The notes under the pieces were generated by a model that worked only from the letters and a program-made list of their open reading frames with translations, was not told where the DNA came from and made no database searches. The position numbers and the translations under genes are program-made. Shown piece after piece: positions 1 to 10,432 of a DNA stretch of 41,981 nt. Numbering within the stretch: position 1 is the stretch's first letter; each line of letters begins with the position of its first letter. This DNA is from Amanita rubescens (lineage: Eukaryota; Basidiomycota; Agaricomycetes; Agaricales; Amanitaceae), in the NCBI GenBank assembly GCA_015039365.1, contig WION01000458.1:1-41981 (forward strand), read 5' to 3'.

Positions 1-369
1 TCCCGATAGCCGCGGTCAATAAAGACGTCTGGACAGTGGAATTTACTTCGTCATACGCGCATGCGAAATCATAACAACCACCGCTTCTCAGTTGTTCAAA
101 GCAACCGTTCATAGGACCGCCATTCGCAACTGGCATATGTACTTCAATTCAATGATTCGACATCAACAAATATGCCGGCGGCAAGGTGCGGCAGTGACAA
201 CCCAGCCGATCAATCGGCTGATCAAGTGCTTCACCTGACATGGCTCCGCCGCGGCTGAGGTGAAAAACTGGTGAGAAAATGGGAGCGTTCCCCCATTCGT
301 GCTTTAGTGGATGACACCATCATATCTATATAGTTGGACGTCTTGTCGTCACATCGCCTCCTTTCTGCC

Positions 370-2754
370 ATGAACAAGCGACAAGAAGCTTCCATGAAGG
401 TCGAGGACTCCGCAACTGCAACGCACTGCCATGAACCTGAGGGCCTCGCCTGTAAAACACTGGAAGAAGTTGACGAGCCTATCGACTCGAGGCTTGATTC
501 GTTGTCGAGACCGAGCTCGGATAAACTCGATCTTACCCTCACGCGGCAACTAAGCGATTTAGTCCAAAGTGTTGCTAGCCAGCGGCAGTCCGGCGACAGC
601 ACGGAAAAAGCAAAGCTAGAAGAGCCGATCTATGTGAGTTCACTGGGCCTTCCGTATTTCCTCTCTTATGTGCTCACTCGACTAGGTAGACTTTAAGGAA
701 GGCGATAAAAGAAACCCAGCCAACTTCACGAACACGCAGAAGTGGATCACTACTTTCATTGCTTGCTACGCCACCCTATTAGCATGTACGTTCGCCTGCG
801 TTGCTGTCGGTGGACCGGAACTGACACTTTGGTGCATCTAGCTACTGTCGCCACAACATACCCTATGGGATTCCCATCCATGATGATGCGGGATCTCAAT
901 TGCACGAACTTACAGGCAATCACCGGTCTCAGCGTCTACACTCTAGGATTCGGGATCGTTCCTCTCGTAACAGCATCGTTTAGTGAAGAATTCGGCAGAA
1001 AGCCGCTTTACGTTGTTTCCTCGTTCATATTCCTTATAATATTTGCCATGATTGGTTTGTAAGTCCTTTTTCTGTATCAGTCATTGAATGAGACGTCATG
1101 GGTCGTTATAGAGCAAAAAATATCCAAACTGTAATAGTCGGACGGTTTCTCCAGGGAGCTGCCGGGTCCACTGGATCAACGATGGTGGGTGGGACTATCG
1201 CAGATATATGGTCGCCAAAAGAGTAAGGGTTGTGATCACCCTTTTTCTTTGCGAATTAAAATATTTTGTTGCAGCCGAGGTATTCCGATGGCTCTTTTCT
1301 CTTTAGCGGCAATTGGCGGCGCAGGCCTTGGTCCTCTTATGTCGGGATGGATAGAGGTAAACCCTCACCTGGGGTGGCGCTGGATTCAGTGGATACAGAT
1401 GATGTACGAATCTGTCGCACCATTACCTTTTTTACGCTGACAAAGGAGTAGGTATACTGGAATTTACTTTATCCTCTCATTCTTTATGCAAGAGACGCGA
1501 TCCGGCGTGTTGCTCACGCGTCTCGCTAAAAAAATCAGGAAAGAAACGGGCGACAAGCGGTACCGCGCACGGATAGAAGACGAGAGAGCTAGTTTGTGGA
1601 CGTTGATACGGATTTCGTGCACACGGCCGCTTTGTAAGTACATGAATCTCCTGTCTCTTTCTGCCTATTGAGACATACTTAGACTTAACCCTGACAGAGC
1701 CCATCGTCACTGCATTTAGCGTGCGTAGGGCTTCATCCCTCGCGTCGTACTCGTATCTGATATTTAACTGAAGCTGTGGGTCGGCTTTGCATGGGGCGTC
1801 ACTTTTAGCTTCATCGAGTGTGTATAACACATTCCGTCCATCATGTTTTTTATTCACAGCATCCTAGTGTCGTTCCATTGATATTCCAAACATTGCACAA
1901 CTTCAACACTGGTCTCCAAGGAACGACATTTGTATCTATGATGTATGTATAAACCTGTCTTTCCATTCTTTAATCTTACACCACTTAGAATTGGATCCCT
2001 ATTAGGTCTAGTAACGAGCTACGGTCAAGATGCTTTGTATCGGTGCGTCGGAGCGATCTCGTCCTTTATATGACACCAAATCGTTCACTTTAGGAAAAAC
2101 TTTGCCAAACGCGGACCCGAAGCGAGACTCTACGCTGCTTGTATCGCAGGGGTAATGCTCCCCGCTGGTTTGTTCATCTTTGCATGGTGTTCGTTTCCCC
2201 AAGTCAACTGGATCGGGCCCAACATTGGCATGGTTGTACGTTTTCCCCTTGCATTTTATTATCAATAGCGCCATTGTTGATTACATTTGTAGTGTTTCAT
2301 GTGGGCTATATACATTATATATCAAGCTGTCTTTGCATACATGTCTGATTGGTATGTGTCATATCAATGTGGAAAGAAAAATGCTTCTGATGATTCTGAA
2401 ATACAGCTATGGAACATGGGCATCATCTGCCTCTGCTGGGCAGAGCCTAGCACGTAAGCTCCGCCTCCTCGTAAACACGCCGTTGCCCTTTTACTTACAC
2501 TTTCATGTCATATAGGTAACCTCGTCGCCACCGCATTCCCGCTATTCTCGACTCAAATGTTCGAGAGGCTCACATTCAAATGGGCAGGCACGCTTTTCGC
2601 GTGCATAGCTGTCTTGATGATCCCTATACCCTATGTAAGCTCTACTACATCCTAATGAGATGGTGTTGATGATGTTGCACGGTAGGTTCTGTTCTTCTGG
2701 GGCCCAGTGATCCGCAAACGGAGTAAAGTTGCTAGCAGGCTTCTTCAAGTATAG
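370..2754 (+). CDS. MFS multidrug/polyamine-type transporter (DHA1-like)
   Basis: A plasma-membrane proton antiporter of the DHA1 drug/polyamine group is the likely role; the substrate is unknown. About ten short GT-AG introns were joined by eye. I see no frameshift. The spliced protein has a hydrophilic N-terminus, then the PxNF/W-type entry segment (YVDFKEGDKRNPANF), the first helix, and 'MGFPSM..RDLNC'. The MFS signature loop follows (SEEFGRKPLY), then GRFLQGAAGS, the motif-C-like helix FSLAAIGGAGLGPLMSG, and HLGWRWIQWIQM. A long cytosolic loop (KKIRKETGDKRYRARIEDERASL) precedes the C-terminal six helices, which end ARNLVATAFPLFSTQMF and VLFFWGPVIRKRSK. The start at 370 (MNKRQEAS) is the first ATG of the frame. 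Intron examples are 634-685 and 786-841. The stop at 2752-2754 directly follows the family's usual end. Confident on family, moderate on exact exon ends. Confidence 0.88.
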
Positions 2755-3014
2755 ACATCATAGGCTGTTTGTATTATGTATAACACTCGAGCGACGGATT
2801 TCCTCATCGATAACTCCAAAAAGGCAGTAATGTGAAGATAATGCATTAGAGAGGCGTTGATAAATTGTCCGCTTATATGCGTGGATTCTAGTGGGGGACT
2901 GTGGACCGGCACTACCAGTATTTCCTAATTGAGCGCCCCTACGACGATAGAACGACGTGACGTAATGGCGAGACGCGAATTGAAACTCCGACCATCCCTC
3001 CTATAACTATTGCG

Positions 3015-5556
3015 ATGAGCGACTTCCAATCCAACAGATCCTTTACTCCTTCCGATTCGCTCCATCCTTACCGCAACGTCGTACTTCCACCGTCCTTGAT
3101 GCCGGATTTCATTACACTTTGGTGTCTTGTTGGCGACGATCCTCCATTTCAGGTATCCGTACATCGCGACGTCAAGGTCGACTTTTTGAAGAAGGCTATA
3201 AAGGCGGAAACATATCTTCCTGGTATCAATGCCTCCACTCTAGTACTTTGGATGGCGAGGGCATTCTGCAGGCTAACGCAAACAGCTGACTGACTCTATC
3301 TTGCCAGCTAAATGATCCAGAACCTGTGGATCCAGAAGATACCCTCATGCAGCGTATTAGGTCGAGAGGCGATGTGGCGACGTTCGCAAAGCGGTTGCCC
3401 GCTACACAAACCATGTCGGCGCTCTTTCCGGACCGGGACCCTCTCGACAACCATGTCCATGTTCTGGTGCGCCTTCCCTCCACAGGTGAGCCCATCGCTG
3501 TCGTGTCATTTGTCCATCATTAATCAAAACTCCGTTCGCAATGCTCTCATCTTATTAGGACCATCCTGGCTGGTTGAAATTCATAATGAACTGTGGGGAA
3601 AGCGTGATTTTTTTGGCAAGATTTTTCGTACCGCAACCCTGACCAAAGGTGACTTCACCGAACTTCAATGTCACCTGGACGCACTGAATCCGAAACGCAA
3701 CTCTGATGAATATGAGGCGGAGGATGTTCTTGCCACGAAATCCGCATTCTTACGCGAGAGGAGCACTGGTCTTGACCTAGACCTTGGTGATGGCCTAGTC
3801 CCCCGTTTAGATGCCTCCCAGCCCCCATCTGATAATGTCCTCGACGACGACGTTGTGGATGACGATGTTGTAGACTGCGATGTTGTGGACGATGATGTTG
3901 TGGACGACGATATTGTAGACGACGACGACGACGACGCTGCCATGGTCATTGATTCCGACCACTGCTCAGGCGACACTCATCTTCCAAACGAAGCCACGGG
4001 GATTTTCCCCTACACCATTCGGTATGTGGACCTGACTGTCCTCCAGTCGAAGAAGAAGCTTCGCGTGCCACGGTTGATGCTCTTCCGAAACGAGTGGAAT
4101 ACCATGATAGACATCTTTAACAAGAGGAAAAAGGGCAAGAATGGAAGTGCCCTCTTCTCAGGTCAGCCGGGTATCGGTGAGCACCATTATTGGTATCTGA
4201 CTGCCACTTCCAACCAACAAACCAGGGAAAACATGCATGTTGTATTCCATCCTCATTCTTTGCATCATTCTTGCCCAGCCAATCGTGTTTCAGGATGTGT
4301 CTGGCAAGGTCTTCATTATTGGTAATACGGTGCTCCCAGAGGGCATGGCACCGGGAGTATCGGCCGACGCCGACGACGTTCTTGCACTCGTCGATGCCGA
4401 CGATAAAGTCTATCAACCTAATGAATATCTCTTTTGTCATGACGAATATCGCATACTGCTAACGTCTTCGCCAAAAAAGAGGAAAGACCGACGGTGGCTT
4501 ACCCAAAGAGTTAACGATCAGCATGCGATGTTTATGATGGAGCCATGGTCGCGAGAAGAACTTGTTGTTGCATCGTTCGTGCATTCTGCTTGATTAATTC
4601 GCCTGCTTATGATTTATAGGTTGTTCCTGCAAAGCAACGACATCACTCTCAAGCGACTTCAGGAAGCTTCCCGTATTTGCGGGAACATACCTCGTGAATG
4701 TTTCGCAGCGGCAGTATCCTCTCGTGCTCTTGACGATACCAAAGCGAAGATCAGGAAAGCGATTGAGCAGACTAAGGAGTTGTCTGATACTATCATCACG
4801 ATGACGGTGGATGGTGGCACAGTGATCCATCGCGTATTCCAAATACGCCCATTGTCCAAGCATCGGTTGTGGAACAAGTGTGCCGTGGAACCAGTTTCGG
4901 ACTGGGCTTTCTCGGAGATGATGGTTGTCCTGGACCAACGAAGGGTGGGTTCTGCATACGATTTTTACTGTGCCATCAAAGCGTGCCGTGAATCTGCTAC
5001 ACTCGTTGGAAAGACATTTGAATGTCACCTTCACAAATTCCTGAAAACTTCTTCCCGGACCTTTACTATTCAGTCTCTCGATAAACGCTCCACTACTCAT
5101 AACATTCGCTTCACTCCCAACACAAAACAATTCGGAGACATGAAATGTTTCACAGGCGAATTAGCATTGTCCGTCCAGAATAAAACATCATGCTACCTCC
5201 AGCCGCTCTCTCCTGTCTTTCCACCTTTCGACTCTTTCCTGTATCAACCCGATATTTCCCAATTCTCGCCTCTTGTCGCTTTGCAGGCAACTACAGCTGC
5301 CGACCATCCTATAAAGCTTAAAGGTTTGGAGGATGTTCAAACGTCACTCAAGCCTAAAGTCTCTGGGATGAAAGATCTTCGACCAACAACAAAAAGAAAA
5401 ATGATCATTCTTTTTGTTGTCCCGGACACGTTGGGGGTGCCTTTTGCAAAGCAGACAATTGAGGGCGCAAAGAAGGGTGCACAAACACTTTGGTATGGGA
5501 AGACTGATCAGTACATTCTTGCGCTATCAGAAGCGGAGGTGTTCGGGGCAAAATAG
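3015..5556 (+). CDS. Crinkler-like (CRN) protein: ubiquitin-like header, P-loop NTPase, nuclease-like tail
   Basis: Crinklers are modular proteins in which an N-terminal ubiquitin-like header is followed by an NTPase and a nuclease-type domain. They are known as host-directed effectors in oomycetes and some fungi. Here the header is ITLWCLVGDDPPFQVSVHRD followed by VDFLKKAIKAE. Next comes a linker with a DDVVD repeat, then a P-loop GQPGIGKT assembled across an intron (donor about 4177, acceptor about 4227). The C-terminal part has 'FDSFLYQ..' and 'VALQATTAADHPIKLKGL', in the position of the restriction-endonuclease-like core. It ends 'ILFVVPDTLGVPF..TDQYILAL', the usual Crinkler tail. About five exons. 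The first intron (near 3255-3307) lacks an obvious GT donor. I saw no stop or frameshift. Role in this fungus is unknown: it could be effector, self/non-self or defence related. Confidence 0.82.
3842..3938 (+). repeat. In-frame acidic DDVVD coding repeat
   Basis: A degenerate 15-nt repeat (GATGATGTTGTGGAC-like) occurs about five times and then runs into a GAC tract. It encodes alternating Val-Val/Ile-Val and Asp blocks in the Crinkler-like protein, between header and NTPase. Codon variation between units (GAC/GAT, GTT/GTG/GTA) shows the units are not freshly duplicated. One Cys interrupts an Asp position. Confidence 0.85.
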
Positions 5557-6544
5557 TCATGATTGTGTTGTATCAAGTATTAAGTAATATACAAATGGCC
5601 CGGTGGGATGCAATCCTGGCTGAAGGTCTGCGCAATAAAGGCAAATATTTGAAAAATTGCACGACCCCAACGGTAGGTTTGACTCGGAATTCATGACTTT
5701 ATCGTTAACATTAGCGGCGTCAACTCACTGACTCGGCCCGGCTCCCTCCTCCTAAGCGGTCCTCGTAACATTTGCGGAATAAGATAAAAGTTCGTCGCTT
5801 AATGTAGTCCTCCTCTCCCCTTTTGGGCCGACGCGCAACGTCAGTCGACGAAGACCTTAAGCTTGGACGTGAGGGAATCGACAGGTTACGTCGTGAAAAA
5901 TCAGGTTCGGCCGTAAACGTGAGGATGGACGTTGAAACGGACCGCCATCAAGATATGTTCACGAGAGGAAGGGGCTGCTAGGTAGTACAGATGCAAGGAA
6001 GCGTTGAGGCATTTCGGCTCAGTAGCTTGAAGGAGTAATTATTGTGGTCGAATACATATGATGTCTAGACTAGTTAGTGTGAAATACCTCCTCCGTATGA
6101 AAAATTATATCATCTTCGCTACACAAAGCAAGCAGAAAACCTCGAACAAAAAGAAAAAGAAAAAGAGACGACGAATAAACACGAGTTAATATAATATACG
6201 ATATACAAATAAAATCTATGTGGTACGACGGATATAATGACGAAAAAATACAGTTGAGATACCAAGTTCCAGTTATTGTAGTTTTTAAAATAAAAAAAAC
6301 GTAATGTATGAATGTGCAAAAACGGAATGGTAGGCGCGCGCGATCAAAAAGTCCCGTTGTGAATTAGTCATCATCAGAGAGAACCGTCGTTTTCGCCCGT
6401 TCGTTTGTTCGTTAGCTCTTGAGTTGTTGTGCTGTCCAGAGAGCCGACCCTACTAAAAACATAGCAGCGTCGCAGCCGGCTCTCCTCCGAGGTAACTCCG
6501 TTGGGAAAAAAAAATAGAGTACACGGCAATTGCCTTGCTTGGAC
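5557..6544. other. Intergenic, convergent 3' flanks
   Basis: No convincing gene. The stretch lies between the ends of the Crinkler-like gene and the minus-strand gene that stops at 6545. Positions 6100-6310 are strongly A+T rich with A runs, fitting 3'UTR and polyadenylation sequence of the minus-strand gene. The 5700-6000 part is CG-rich without an open frame that looks coding. Confidence 0.6.
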
Positions 6545-7826
6545 TCACTGCCCGCCACTTCTGGCAGCCAAGGCGCGCTGCCTGGCTTTCTCCATCGACT
6601 CCCTCAGCTCAGGACTATCAAAGGTATTGATGTCCTCGCTGCTTGTCCAAAGCCTGCCGGAAGAAGCGGGCGAGGAATCGAGCGAGAGTCCTGTGCGGTG
6701 TGTCCGGCGGGGAGTGGACGGGGCTTGAGGAAGAGAAGAGGTGCTGGCTGAGAAGGATTGGTAGATGGACCCGGGATCAGGTTGCTGGTGACCCCGACGA
6801 CGTCTTTGCGATGTAGAGGCAGAGGCGGAAGTAGTATGTGAACGACGACGACTGGTTCTTGTCCGCAGTGAACTGGAAGCAGGGTCAGAGTCTTCCCATG
6901 CACCTGAGCCATCATCAACTTCATCCTCTTTCGAGTCGGATATAACAACTATTTCGCAACCGAGAGCTCGTTTGCCTTCAGCTATCAGAACCGAGAGTTT
7001 GTCTCCGATCCAGTCCATCTGTCAAGTAGAGTTTTATTGTTCCGTGCACGTGACGTCATAGGAAGAGACATACCTGGTCATCCACTTCGTTTACCGGTTC
7101 ATCGAGGACAGTGGAGGGCTCAAAGTCGAGCTCGGGTGTTCCTGAAGTGAGGGCGGGGGGGATGTTGGAACGCGCACGCGTAGAACGTTGACGATAATTA
7201 GACCGTTTAGAGTAACCGGCTCCGGGGCGGTGTTTACGTGACGGTTTAGGAGAGGTCGGGCCTGGTGACCGCTCAATCTCGGATTCTCGATAAGGGGGAG
7301 GAGGTAGTTGATCGGTTGCGCGTGGTTCGGAGGATCCTCTCCATCTATAGGACGTTGGTTAAGTGATGGGGTGTGGCGGAGCGGGTGGTCGCTTACAGTC
7401 TATAAACGGTGAGACCGACGGCGGTACTAAAGAAAGCGGCACTAAGAGCGGTTGATACGATGGAATCAGTGAGACCACGGCGACGTTTGTCCGGGGGAGG
7501 GAGATCTAGACCGAGACGAGATTGGGAGTTAGTATTAATGTTCTTCTTGCCAGCACAGAAGAAGAAGAGAGAGAGAGAGAGAGAGAGATACATCATAGTG
7601 AAAGGGTGATAGTTGAAAGCAACTATATAGACAAGCACACGTGAAGGCCACATGCTAGAGACATACCTTGGGTATTGACCTCGTGGTATTCACGCTCAGG
7701 AACCCTTGTCCTCTTTCTTGATACGATGACTGGTGGTGATGGTGAGCGCCTCTGGGACATGATTTGAGTAGAAGCGAATGGGTTAACGATGTCTGGGACG
7801 GGGAACTTGAAAGTGAAGGGAAACAT
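6545..7826 (-). CDS. Conserved basidiomycete one-helix protein of unknown function
   Basis: I recognise the family only as a hypothetical protein common in mushroom genomes. It begins MFPFTFKFPVPDIVNPF (start at 7826). Exon 2 encodes LPPPDKRRRGLTDSIV followed by one hydrophobic segment STALSAAFFSTAVGLTVY, likely a membrane span or a strong membrane anchor. Exon 3 (about 7070-7350) is rich in Pro, Arg and Ser and includes LPPPPYRESE. The last exon starts MDWIGDKLSVLIAEGKRALG, then an acidic/Ser patch (DSKEDEVDDGSG), Arg/Ser low complexity, and ends SPELRESMEKARQRAL. Junctions keep one frame: 'TVYRL' continues to W across a GTAAGC intron near 7400, and 'VNEVDDQ' joins 'MDWIGD' across a GTATGT intron near 7020-7075. 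The intron before exon 2 is long and holds a GA/TC microsatellite. Confidence 0.8.
7567..7589. repeat. (GA)n microsatellite in an intron
   Basis: A run of GA dinucleotides lies inside the first intron of the minus-strand one-helix gene, where it appears as a TC-rich tract upstream of the acceptor. It may serve as an extended polypyrimidine region. Length is likely variable between strains. Confidence 0.9.
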
Positions 7827-7828
7827 AG

Positions 7829-9389
7829 ATGAGTGTGACAGTCACGTCGATGTCGTTGCTTTGTCTTCCGCCTGAGATCATCGACGGTATTCTCGCTCAC
7901 ATCGACCGCGTTGATCATCTCGCTGCTTTTGCTCAGGTTTCAAAAGAATGCGCTCGACATGCAATACCAAGACACACTCAGTACCGCTTCATTCGTACTT
8001 TAGACCTTTCTTATTCTTTATGGGCTCATCTCGCTTCAGCAACTAGTCTTGCTCGCAACGTACGACACTTATATATCCTCAATAAACAACGCTCTGGTTT
8101 TCGAGATAGATCCCCTACAACCCTCGTCCCAACCCTCGATTTCGACGAATTCGCTCCAGATGCCGAGGCCAAATATATGCTTGCTCTCTGTAGATCTCTT
8201 ATCCCTATGGATCTCCTCAACACCTTTGTTTGGCTAACAGGCAATTCACGCTACCCCTCCAAAGACATCTTATGGGAATACAATCTCCTCAACATTCTCA
8301 TTCACAAGCACGCTCACTTGCGCCACCTCTACCTCGGTGGCGATTTTGCTCGGTACACCCACAACATTGGAGACGATCCAGATAGCACCAAGTATCCCGT
8401 AAGCACTTCTCCCCACCTCGCTTCCAACCTGCTTTTACAAATCCCTAGGGATGGAGATTCACCAATCTCACCACCCTCTGCCTCCACGGCTCAGCATGGG
8501 TGACCCCCTACAACTCTCCCCATCTCGAACACCTCTTATCTCGAAACCCCGATTTAGAACATCTCGACATCCCCATGGAATTCCCGCGTCTCGCCAACTG
8601 CCGCTTGCCCCGCCTCAAACGGCTCAGACTCACCCTAACCGCCGGCGCACCCGCCCACATCGACAGAATCCACGTCCAATTCCTCTCCCACCATCCGACG
8701 ATACAAGACCTCGTATGGTTCCCGATAGGCAACGATCTCGCTCTACCCCCAGGTTTCCTCCCCAACCTCAAACGCCTCAGCACGGACGTCTCGCTCACCG
8801 AAGCGCTCTATGCCAACGACATGCCAGATCCAACGATCCGACGGACCATCGAATGCCTCAACATCCGAACGATCCCCCCTTCCTTGATGCACGTCCTCGA
8901 ACAAACACCGCACGACGACAGAGCGAGTCTCCGAACCCTCCTAATCCACGCTCTCCACCGCGATGATAGATTGGAACAAATCCCAATCCTCTTCCCAACA
9001 TTTCCCATTTACGGTTTCCCGCATCTGTCACCGGCTCGAGGCATCACGAGCGGTACTTTTTTACTATGGACGGGTGGCTCCAGCTCTTGCCGCAGTTTCG
9101 TCATTTGCAGGTGTTTAAGGGGTCGGGGATTTGGGAGACGTTGAGGCAGTCATCGCAAGGGGTGATGGATTATTCCCAGGCGATGGCGAGTATCGCTAGG
9201 GCTTGTCCAAAGTTGAGGCAGATGGATCATGTGACGGTTGATGAGGAGAGGGGGGATCATATGCGGTTGGTTGTTGGTCGGCAATTGGGTGGTTCGATGG
9301 TGGGGATCAATGGGAATGGGAACGGGGAAAGTGCTACCGATGGAGAGGTGAGGATAAAGTATCATTTACAACGACCAAAGCAAATGTGA
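7829..9389 (+). CDS. F-box/LRR-like protein, frame broken near 9060
   Basis: F-box proteins are substrate adaptors of SCF ubiquitin ligases. The N-terminus has a typical F-box (LLCLPPEIIDGILAHIDRVDHLAAFAQVSKECARHA, about residues 8-45). It is followed by leucine-rich stretches such as LVPTLDFDEF, HLRHLYLGGDF and NPDLEHLDIPMEFPRL. One GT-AG intron (about 8401-8448) joins STKYP to GWRFTNLTTLCLHGSAWV. The frame is open to 9144, but from about 9040 the plausible protein moves to another frame (MDGWLQLLPQFRHLQVF to KLRQMDHVTVDEE, ending at 9389). A single missing T in the T run at 9057-9062 would join the two. The start codon is 2 bp from the start codon of the divergent gene. A later Met (MSLLCLPPE) is also possible. 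Confidence 0.75.
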
Positions 9390-9600
9390 GTTGTTCTTGC
9401 GTTATTGGGCGAGTCACTTGTGCTGATCCAAGGGATATAGGTCTGTGTTTGACATATTTTGTGGAGTGTTCAATGAGTAGTAGTAATTTAAATTTTTCAT
9501 TTGTACGCATACACAAGTTGGAATTGGAATTACTAGTAACGTATTCCGAGGCCGAAACGAACTTCGAAGTGCAGGGGTATCCCGGGTATTGATTAATGAT
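9369..9600 (+). repeat. Dispersed repeat, copy A (end of F-box gene and 3' flank)
   Basis: The segment starting with ACAACGACCAAAGCAAATGT recurs at about 18,449. The two copies then share GAGTTGTTCTTGCGTTA, GGGATATAGGTCTGTGTTTG (copy B lacks a TA), CATATTTTGTGG-like and GAGTTGGAATT-like blocks with small indels. Copy A includes the last codons of the F-box gene. Confidence 0.8.
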
Positions 9601-10432
9601 TAGCCGGCAGCCGAACGCGGATTGCCACGCCGAGCCAAACATCCTAAAAAAGCTGCCGCACGAAGTGGCCCAGATTTGCCAAGTACTGTAGGGCCCGGGT
9701 ATACTGAGAGAAAACAGTATGGATCACGCGTCGCCCGTCACTCGAGTAGTTCCGCCGTTTATGGATGTGATTTGTCGGCTGCGGTCAGTGAGGGTCGTCA
9801 GTGAGATATTGTCATCATATCGTTGCCTAGTCGCTTGTCACATGTGTCACGCTATGAGCGGCCATTGCCGCCTTCTCAAGTAATGTTCTGCGGAGATTGA
9901 TAGGATATTCAAGTCACATGCAGGTGAAGTTCTGGCAATTAGCCTGGGAATATAGATGATGTCACTGCGGCATGGAAGTTCAAAGGAAGATTTGCGGACG
10001 GACGGTGGAACTTTGGAAGCGGATCGGCTTGCTGGTACGTTCGTAAACGGCCGTATCTCTCCATTGGGTATTACCAGCGCATCCTTTTGCCCGGCGGCGA
10101 GTGAGCTTCAATGATGCCTAATGGAGAAGGTCGAAATACGTGCGACTCCGAACTCGGCCACCGGTTCCAGGGGTCACTGCTACCTCATGAATATATACTA
10201 TGCCACGCGCTCACTTCCTTGATCAAACCCACTGTCCACTCACATCGTTCACGCCGTCCTGCGTGCTTCGTGGCATTTCACATAGTACCAGTAGGTGAGT
10301 CTAGCCACATCAATTATCGCATCACGGCGTGCTTATTAGTACCTTGAATCTAGCACCTGGCATCCACTTCGTTATTTTTATTTGAGTCAGACTTGCACAC
10401 CATTCTTACTTCACACACGGCAGCCAATTCTC
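9600..10432. other. Intergenic region upstream of the GTPase gene
   Basis: No gene I can support. Base use is CpG-rich up to about 10,370 and then changes abruptly (see the CpG-poor block). A GATAAA-free, CT-rich stretch precedes the first proposed start at 10,433. Confidence 0.5.

Noticed and set aside
370..2754. MFS gene as a broken pseudogene (frame appears interrupted many times)
   Set aside because: Every interruption is removed by a short GT-AG intron in correct phase, and the joined protein is complete.
3671..3976. Minus-strand Ser/Thr-rich open frame
   Set aside because: Antisense shadow of the acidic DDVVD coding repeat in the Crinkler-like gene.
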